A stretch of 64,000 bases of DNA from Diprion similis (lineage: Eukaryota > Arthropoda > Insecta > Hymenoptera > Diprionidae): NCBI RefSeq assembly GCF_021155765.1, contig NC_060108.1:18625025-18689024 (forward strand). Reading direction: 5' to 3'. Every line of letters begins with the position of its first letter. Positions within the stretch are counted from its first letter, which is position 1. The translations under genes were made by a program, and so were the position numbers. Under the pieces are notes generated by a model. That model searched no databases. It had not been told where the DNA came from and saw only the letters and a program-made list of their open reading frames with translations. Positions 50,701 through 60,500 of this stretch are shown one piece after another.

Positions 50701-53700
50701 GTATGTATGGGTACACCGCAACGTGATTATTCTAGATGATTTTTCTTTCTTTGTCAGTGATAAAAATGTAATTATTGACATTTACACGAACTCTATCAAT
50801 ATTTTAGAAATATTCTACGTACATATTTTGAATTTTATTGAATTGTATGCGTACGTGAGTAAGAGCCGAACGAAAACCTGATCCTGCACTTAATTTCGCA
50901 TGTACCTAAAGTATAAGAGAGTTAGATCGTATAGAGATACGCAAATGTTGGTTGCCCCCTTGTTTCCGTTCAAAATGGTTCTTACTTTTTTTTTTTTTTT
51001 TTTTATTCAGTTTGATTGTATAGTTCCTCACGTAGAAATAATACCCGATAACATTCCCGCCCACGTTGTTTTCTGTCTTTATCTTACTTTTTTTTTCTCG
51101 AGTGAAAGAGTCACGCCCCAATGGAGAACGGCAAGTTACGTTTGATATTATTCATACAAAGAAATTGTTACATGTTTTTATTCCTGATCTCAGATCTAAA
51201 CATACTTATGCACACACGCACACATACATATAATCTTATATGCAATATGCTTTACGATTAGCCTGCAAAACAGTGTACATATAAGATCAAGGTTGAGACG
51301 CAAGGTATCGGCGGGTGGGAGCACAAATTTGAAGACAACGATACAATTATTCATATAGCGTATAATGCGCATATCGATGGAAAGAGAAATAACAAACTAA
51401 AAAAATTACAAAAGGTATAAAAAGAATAACGTCGAGTAAACAAACATTAAATAACACTCTTGTGTGGTTTATCTATGTATACGCCTATATGTGTGTACAG
51501 CAAAATATTCTATTCGTGACATCGACGCAATGCGATAAGGCAACATGTTAGGTAATTCCCTGTCAGATAGCAGATTGTTGTGAATATTTCACAAAAAACT
51601 ACACGTAAAGAATGGAAGAAAAGTTTGATTCAGAAAATATGGCGACGGAAATATTTTTCGGGCTTCGATAATTATGGTTCTAATCAGTATCCCAAATTAT
51701 TCGGTTCAATATCGTCGAACTAAATTGAATTTCTTTAAATAATGAGAAAAAAACCCATTTATATCACAATATTTGGTAAATTCAATAAATCTTTACTCCG
51801 TCTGTGAGTCATAACTCTGATACGCACCAAAATTGTAATCTGTGGCTTTTTCGACTCGCAGATAATGGTTCTGGGACATATCGCATTTCTTTCAAACAAA
51901 AGGTCTCATCAAAATTTATGGCCCATAATGAATTCGAAGAAATTTTGAACGGTGCTATAATAACGTCAACATTATTCTTCTTCTTTATTTTAAGAGAACT
52001 TTCAGATCGGCCTCTAGTTTTAAGTTTCTTTGGTGCGGTTAACTAGCCAGTATTACACGTACGTATAACAACGTACATCCATACAATAATAGCTCGTCGA
52101 ACATGCGCTCGTGTATTTCGATCGAGAGTAAGTGGCCTAGTTTGTTTTGGGCGTCGCGTGCGAGGAGGATGCAAACAAGACGAGATAACCCCTTCCGCCC
52201 TAACGTTCTACGTGTCCGTAATACACGTTTCCGGTTCTTGCGCGGGGTTATTGGATCCAGTGACACAGTGTTGAACTGTCTTTTGGGACACAGAACTAAT
52301 CCCCTACCCAGTGGCCTATCCTCTTCCGTACATTCATCTCCGTTATCTGAAAGTCGTAGACGTGCAGACGTGCAGCGAGGCACGTAGGCACCGTGTCTGT
52401 TCCCTCCAAAGAGTCCTGCCCTTGGCCCTTGCCTCTATCTCTCTCGTATTCCCACCGCCGCGTGTTACTTTTTCTAGGTTGCGTTGAAATAAATCAACTT
52501 CAGCCTCGAAGCTTTTTATTTTTATTCTGGTGTATATGCTCATTGTCGGGTGTCGATTTTTAGACCTTGCCACTTTTGCGCCATTGGCCACTGGTTATAT
52601 GGCATACAGGTGTTAGCAGTTTGTGATTAACGTTTTATCAAATTAGTCTGACCGGAATCCGGCATTAGTGCATGACTTGACGATAACCATGTTAATAAGA
52701 CATTTCTAAATTGGTTAGAATACGTCGCATAAATAGTGTATCTATAGACACTGCACGTATATTACTAAATGACACTTGTTTTCAACTAATACTTATCATT
52801 TGGCGTTTTCGTCGTGTACATGTTACATCATTGGCTACTATTTATAAAAGCATCGTGAAACTTTATTCACGTTCGAATTCCCAAAACTTTCCACTACTGC
52901 TTTCTCGCTTTAGCATCCGACAGATTCGAAACGGTTTATCGATCATCGGATATGCTGTAAATCTACCAAAGGTACCCTATCAGATGATTCTGGTGACGTA
53001 TCTTTTAAGCCCGTTAAGCTGTGGGACTTGTGACGCTTTATAATTGAATGTAAGTAGATTTTCTTGACTCTTACGATAAAAAGTGAATTTTTAATACCTA
53101 CAAGTTACATATCTACCTGTCTTCAATCTATCCACACCAATATCACTTGATTTATTGAACGACACCTCCACCCTAGATAATCAATAACAAGACTATAATG
53201 ACTCTGACCGCGTTTTTGACTGTTCTTTCATTTTTTTTCACTAGCTTATGACGTGACAACTGAGTTTTATGTAAAAATTTGATTTCTATTTACGAAAATT
53301 CAAAGTTTATCATATCTTATATCATAGCTTATATCAGCTTGTCAGTTTTTATTACTACTCGTACAAGCTACGAAGGTACAGAGTTATTTTTACGTTTACC
53401 GCATCGCCAAGTTTTGCTCATTCCCAAACATAATATGTGTGTTTTATTAGAAACCGGTTATATTTTTTTTATGTGTTTTTGATATTATCATGATATTAGA
53501 TTCTTTGTTTCCATAATCAATATTGCTATCTCTGTCGTCATAAAAACGAATCTGTAATTCAGTCATAACTTTCCTAACAAATTGATTTTGAGAGACTGCG
53601 TATCTATATACATCTTAATACCTTACATCCTGTTGTATATATAATTTTCGAGATAACACATTTCAGTGGTTCAGTACCCTCTTCGAACAATGGTGTACAT

Positions 53701-56700
53701 AGACGATGTATATGCACCTACTATCAACTCTAAAGTGCGCTAGTAACTCGTCGATTATATGTATACCGACATGTAAATACACTCGCGTGACAAGACGCAC
53801 GTGATGCTTGTGTTTTGTCGGCAGAGCATGGCAAGACTCAACGCGACGCGATGCATTGATTTCTGTTTGTAATATACACACATGTGTTTATCGCGGCTTC
53901 ATACTTTTGTTGTTTGATTTCTCGAGAAGAATAAATCGTGTTCCCTGGACAAGCACGAAGTTTGCGGCAGATAAAAACAAACAATTGAATATAAAGAAAA
54001 AAAGGATCAAGTTCTTTTATTACCGTATGAAATTACCGGTCGGTTATGGTCAAAAAATTACAAGAAAAAAATATAGCACTGTACAAATATTTTTTTTCAT
54101 TCGCTTGCGACAGGTAAAGACTATCACCTTTGAAAAGGCGGCTGCAGACAAATTATCATCTTGAAATTAGTAACGTTATCGTAACGATTCGGTTTCAGGA
54201 GAAACCGTTATTTCTCAATTTTGGAACTGTTTGAAATTCAGTAAACCGTAATAAAACTAAACGTAATCTCATTTTGCAATTTTAGTTACTTGAAAATCAT
54301 TGTACAAATAGAAAGATTGCTTCCAAATGTTTCATTACGATAACGTTACTAACTTCACCCTCGTGACAAATTCTTTTGACGCCTGTAGTTTACAGTCACT
54401 GGATATCTTGTACACGTGTTATATGCCTGTATCGTCCAACATCGCATACGTAAAGATTCGGTTGTCAAACTCCTACGTATAACAATCAGCTTAAATTATC
54501 TTTTACTTCAATAAATTGGGTTTAGGCAATTCGACACTACGCGTTTGGAGTATTTGTGGCGGTGCAAATTTTACGCTAATACATAGGTATACGTTGAAGA
54601 CGAGGTTGAAGATTATCAAAGAACGTTGTAAAATACTCCCAGAAGACTGATTTCGTATTTCGTTTATTTTAGTTATTTGTTTTTACTTACAGCGACAGTA
54701 GCTGTTATCAAAAGTAATCTGAGCGGCAGTATGCTATTTACGAATATCGTATATAATTTTACGTAATCGAACATTTTTCAACCTTTTTTCTTCACTTCCT
54801 GAACAATTTATATGTTTCTTATCGGCATTATAGTAAGTAAACAACATCCCCGTTGCTAACTTGTTTGTATACATATAGACATTTGTGTGAATTGTAAAAA
54901 AAAAAAAAAAAAAAAAACAATAATCATAAAAGAAAAAAAACGAACGGTACAAGGGAACGTAAATAGATTTCACCATTAATATTCAAGAATTAACATATTT
55001 TAACGCACCTCCGGCCAGCGCAGTTCAACTACTGCGCATTTGCATTTAAAAATCGTATGTGTGGTTAGGATGTCGCGCGCGCGCGCGCTCGTGTGTATGT
55101 TTGTGTGTGTATATAACAGGTTAACGTTCAATGCTACCCGGTTAGCGTTACTACCTAAAACTGACGAAATAGCGTCGCGTCAAAAGACATACCGTAATTG
55201 AAGTAGTCCTTGTTCCACGGTTGTTCGTAGTCCCGATATTGCGGATGTCTTAACGAGCCGTAACTGAGGGCTTCCGGCATGTATACAAGATCCATCTTGA
55301 CAAGTGCAAATTGTTATTCTTCCGGTTTAAAATACTTCCGACTTCCCAGCTCCGAATCTCTCTCAAAGAGCCAAATACCGATGATTCGCTACTCGCGGTT
55401 TCTTCGCTGCATTCCTTCGTTCCGTCTCTATATTCGTCTCGATCCTCTTACGCGGGTTGCGAAAAAAGGCAAGAACCGGAGCAGAATCCTCCCTCCGTCG
55501 GAAAAACAATTTTCGATGCGATTTCGTTTATGAAAGTTCTATCTTTCTTGCTTCGGCTATGCCGGTGTCTCAAAATCAATCCCTCTGTACTTTCTTCTCT
55601 TATTTTCTCTTACTATGTTCTCAAAGATTGTAAGAGAAAACGAAGCGGCAGTTTGATTGGAATTTATCCTTTCTAGCGATGCTTGCTTTCGCGGTTATTT
55701 GGAGCCGTTAACGCGACTTCGTCTAGCGCTGTACTGACCATGCATCAGTGTTCGCGGCAAACCGTCGCGACCCTCGTTCCCATTTCACAGCACGATCCCC
55801 TCTTCGAGCTTTCCTCGTATCCCAACCAATAGGGGGGCGCGATGTGCTGGCGGTGTCGCACGTGACTCGCAGAGCGTACATCTGACACCGAACACGTTAC
55901 CCGGTGCACGCGTACCCGGCTGCGTAAATTCTACGTAAGTTGAGAGATGGATTTTTCGCCGTTTAAATGCGTATCTGCAGGGACGATGAGCAAGCCGAGC
56001 GAGTCAGGCGGCTGGAATTGAACCGTGTCCTGAATCACCACCTATAAGGGAGAAGTTTTTTTATTTCTTTCTTTTTCTCTTTCTTTTTTTTTTTTCTCCT
56101 TCATTATAGCGTCGCGTCTCGAACTGCCATCAGGAATTTGTTTTCTACGGAGCTGGCTGAAAGCGCACGTGTTGCTCATCGATGATTTAAGTTATATGTA
56201 TACACGACAACGTGACGGCTCGATATTATGCGTCTCGATTAATTATCATTTTTGCAGCGGAGTGAGGGGAAATGGTGACGAACAGGTTTTTTTTTTCTTC
56301 TTAAGTTATGCAGAGTTTTCAGTTTCCTTTGTTTATAACGTCCGCACGATATTCATACCGGACATTTCACAACCGCGCAACAACCCTTTATGGGTAACCG
56401 ATTTCGCCATGCTTTTATATGTTATATGTACTTTGCGTGTACTTCATGTACATACATACATTAGTTTTTAAAATACATGAGAAATGGTAATTTTACACTG
56501 GATTCCATCCCTTTTTTCATTTTCATATTGCAATACACGTGTAATCATTTATCACGATTTTAAGAATTACCTCACGTGCGAGATGGAAAATCCATGTTCC
56601 TCAACTACGTTTCAGAGGATTCGAAAAACTGTAATTCTGGTGGAGTTTTTTTTTTTCTTTCCGACCAGTCAAGACGAGGTATAGTGATGTCGGAAATATA

Positions 56701-57491
56701 CGTGAACGGTTCACATATTGTTCATTTACACAGACCGAGTATTAACGCATTGAAAATACATTTATTCGCCATGGCAGCACGTAACGCCCACGTTACGTCT
56801 TATAAATAGACTGCGGAACAACGCATGTATTATACCTATATGTACGTATAATACGTATGTGTAACGCGTATGAATGCATATATGTGTAACGTATTTGTAA
56901 TGCAAAGAAGCAAGGCCGTCGCGCCGTGGAGAGCAGCGATTTCTCCGAGCGTTTAGCGATTTTTACACTCATATATTCCACGTCCTTTTGTAATTCTATA
57001 AAAATAATTTCGCGACGTCGCGACGTTATTAATGAAGATAGAGACGCGTTGACCACGATCCGACAAATTAATCTTCGTCAAAATATTCGGCGGTGCACCG
57101 ACTGTTTTGTTTGCATGGTTATTCACTACGCCATTGAATAATAATCACCCCTTTTCTACGTTCTGATAGTTGAATTTTTTTTAAAACATTTCTGACATTA
57201 TCGCTATCTTGTACCATTGACGTTGTATTCCTTATCAATGTGTGCGTATAATATAATGTATGTATGCATGTATTTCGATAGCGACGAAGCTCGGACCTTG
57301 AAAGTTCTTTAGTGAAGCTTTGTTGAGAAAATTGCGTATTTTTCTGATGGACTCCACGAAAGGGGAGAACAATTGGATTCTTCTAGTCGTGCAAGACAAA
57401 TTGCCGTGTCGATGAATCGTATCGCGCAAAATCAATTTTATTCGGTACAGTCACCGGGGGGCATTAAATTGCGCCGTAACTTTTGCCGATC

Positions 57492-57523
<32 letters not shown>

Positions 57524-60500
57524 CAGATATCTACATTATACTGTATCATACATATGTACATTGTACATACATGACAATCAGTTATCTTGTCGTCTGCGTT
57601 ATCATCGAGACGCCAATCCATCTTATGCGATTTACTAATCGCTAACACTCCCTTTTCCTGTCCCACCGGCAACCTTGTCACAAAAGACAAATCAACGCGT
57701 GTAGATGACAATTAGGTACAAATCATCACGTGTTTATAAACTTCTCATCGTGACTGAGCGTATAATATATATACAATTGTTATTACATTACGAGCTACGT
57801 ATATGTAAAGCGGTATGAACTAATCGATCTTACTTTATTCTTTCACAGGAAAGTCTTGGTGGTAATTCCCGAACAGCAATGCTGGGAACTGTCTCACCGG
57901 CCAGCGTTCATCTCGAGGAAACATTGGCGACACTACGTTACGCTTGTCAGGCTAGGGCAATTGTTAATCGCGTCAGAGTTAATGAAGATTCCCACGAAAG
58001 ATTGATTCGGTAGAGTAACATTGATTTATGCCCATATTTTACGTGTATGACTAGAAATAATTGAATTTCGAACTAATCGCATATCTTGTGCTAACTTCAT
58101 TTCTTTATTGTATATTATTATCTATCATCTGACATTTCATAACAAATGTATGTTATTATCGCGCAGCTGCAATTGCAACTTATGCATTGGTGTAATGCAT
58201 ACGTGATAAAAGTATGTAAATACATATGTATACCGAATTGAAATTTTTCGAGTAGTCGATGTAGCAGCAATCATTTAGGCTGTATGGAGTACAAATTATA
58301 ATAGACGATGTTATGCCCGCAGGGAACTCAAAGCGGAAGTAGCTCGGCTGCGTGGGATCCGGGAAGGTTACGAACGACACCTGGGAGGACTTCCACGTAG
58401 AATTCTCCTCAACGGCGAATCCGGGGCGGCTGAAACGGTCGATGGTGTATGGACAAAAGAGAGGGAAATCGAAATACTCAGGGAACAGCTAAAGAAAACC
58501 GAAAAACAACTCTGCCTTTCGCAAAAGTAGGCAGCGTTTGCTAACACAGTTTTTATTCTATTATATATAATGTTTTTTACTTATTTTCTTCTCTTTGCTG
58601 TTGTCTGGTAACGTTGATAAGATTTCAAGGCGCAGAAATATTGGTGACAAATCGATATATTTTTTAAAACGAACCTTGAGGTCGATAATGAAAGTATTTC
58701 AGTAGTTGGCGATAGGAATTTAGCTCCAGATCGCGTCCCCTACTCTGACTGGATAAAAACTGTTATTGAGCAGATGGATTGATATGACGGAAGATATTTC
58801 GGGGTGAAAAATTTTTCAGAACCTTACGGGTAGCGGCGTCTCATTACAGATCTTGGTCGGAGAAGCTGCGGGATGCGGAAGAGAAGAAAAACACGGAGTT
58901 GACGCACCTAAGACGCTGCGGCATCGCGTTGGAAATTGATTTCAAGGAAAAAACGATGCAACCCTGTCTAGTTAATTTAGCTGCTGATCCTATCTTGTCT
59001 GGTACCCTTTTGTATCTTCTTCCATCTGGCTCTGTGCGCATAGGAAGGCGAAACGTCGAGTCAGCTTCCTCCTATCAACCGGATATTGTCCTGGATGGAC
59101 CACTGGTCGGACAACAGCACTGGTTAGTCGCTGAAAATGTGGTGGATGTGGTGTTTCTATGTTTTCTTGTTCTTCAGAGTTTGTTATCTTTCTCATTATT
59201 TTGATTGATTCGATTACTCACCGTATAGATTGGTTACAAAAGGATTGTTTTGTCTGATGGAAGGAAAATAAAGAGGAGTTTTATGATATCGCAAATAATT
59301 TTTCCATGCAATCTCTATCTTCGACTTGACCCATTTTTCTTATTGTCCTAGAGTTATTTGATTTTATCATGACGTATTTTAAACTCACAGAGTAGAAGTT
59401 GTGTGTAATTAATAAATCTCTTATACAACGTAAACAAATTTCATAACAATTTTCTTTTATATATGATGTTATCATTGTTCAACATTTAAATGCAAAAACA
59501 TATTTATATGTCTTATTTGTGGTTGACTTGAAGTCGGAGTCTTTCGTTTGATCTGATTCACTGTTTATTTGTATACATACATACATCTGTTTTTTTTGGC
59601 TTATCACAGCAATTTGGTAAACACGTGCATTCTGTTTACAGAGACTGCATCGTATCACGTTTGAGTGTTGCTTAGCTGTTAGTTGGCGTACAACCAAAAA
59701 TTTTTCTTCTTATTTATAGATCGATATATAAAAACTGAACTATTTTGCATGTAACAATAACATCTGAGAACAATCAATGCCTGTTCGTGCTAAATTCCGT
59801 TTGAATGTGGTGAAGACTATTTCAAGAATTCCTGTACTACCATTCTTCATGCATGCTGGCTGACTTGTCGCTAATTCTACCCTTGTTAACAAAAAATTAG
59901 TTTTGGGTGTAAAAGAATCGCGGTTAATTTACAGATTAGTATTAATTCTTGTTTCTTTTGTAGTACAATTGAAAACAATAACGGAAAACTGGCACTTTCA
60001 CCCGAAATGGAGGGCGACACGTACGTGAATGGACAGGTAATATAAAAGTATTTTCCCAATAGTTTTTTTTTTTCTATAAAAGCGATTGAAGAGAATGTAT
60101 TTTAATACTTTGGTCCGACGTAGGTAGTAACTGGAAAAGTATATTTAAAACATGGGGATCGACTAGTTATCGGAGGCAATCATTACTTTCGGGTGTGTAA
60201 TCCACTGGATGAACAAGGCAGAGGACAAATTTCCGCACAGCCAGTTGACTTTGAATTCGCCCACCAAGAAATTCTTAAAATCCAACAAGAAAAGTAAGCA
60301 ACCTCTAGAGAAATGAATTTTTTACTCTTGACAGAAGAATATATCACATTTTGTTTCTGTTTACAGATTAAGAGCCGAGCTTGAAGAGTCTAAGCAAAAG
60401 GTGATTAAAGAGTTGGAAAATGCAAAACGTGAAGTCGAAATGCAGCTTGGTTCACAAAAGTCTACGTATGAAGAACAGCTTCAGATGTTGGGATTGAGTT

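Larger units (their letters stand above)
44065..57848 (+). other. 13.8-kb kinesin intron hosting nested genes
   Basis: This intron separates LTWLLR from [12 protein letters not shown] inside the motor domain, with a good donor (AGG/GTGAGT) and acceptor (TTTCACAG/GA). All other introns of this gene are under 1.3 kb. Besides the two minus-strand genes annotated separately, it holds AT-rich DNA with many homopolymer runs and GC-richer islands around 45300-45830, 52100-52450 and 55000-56000. I found no transposon ends or coding remnants. Confidence 0.85.

Noticed and set aside
52039-52591. Overlapping minus-strand open frames in a GC-richer patch of the large intron.
   Set aside because: No recognisable motif; no splice phase links them to the exons at 55193-55295 or 48751-49100. 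Higher GC alone explains their length.
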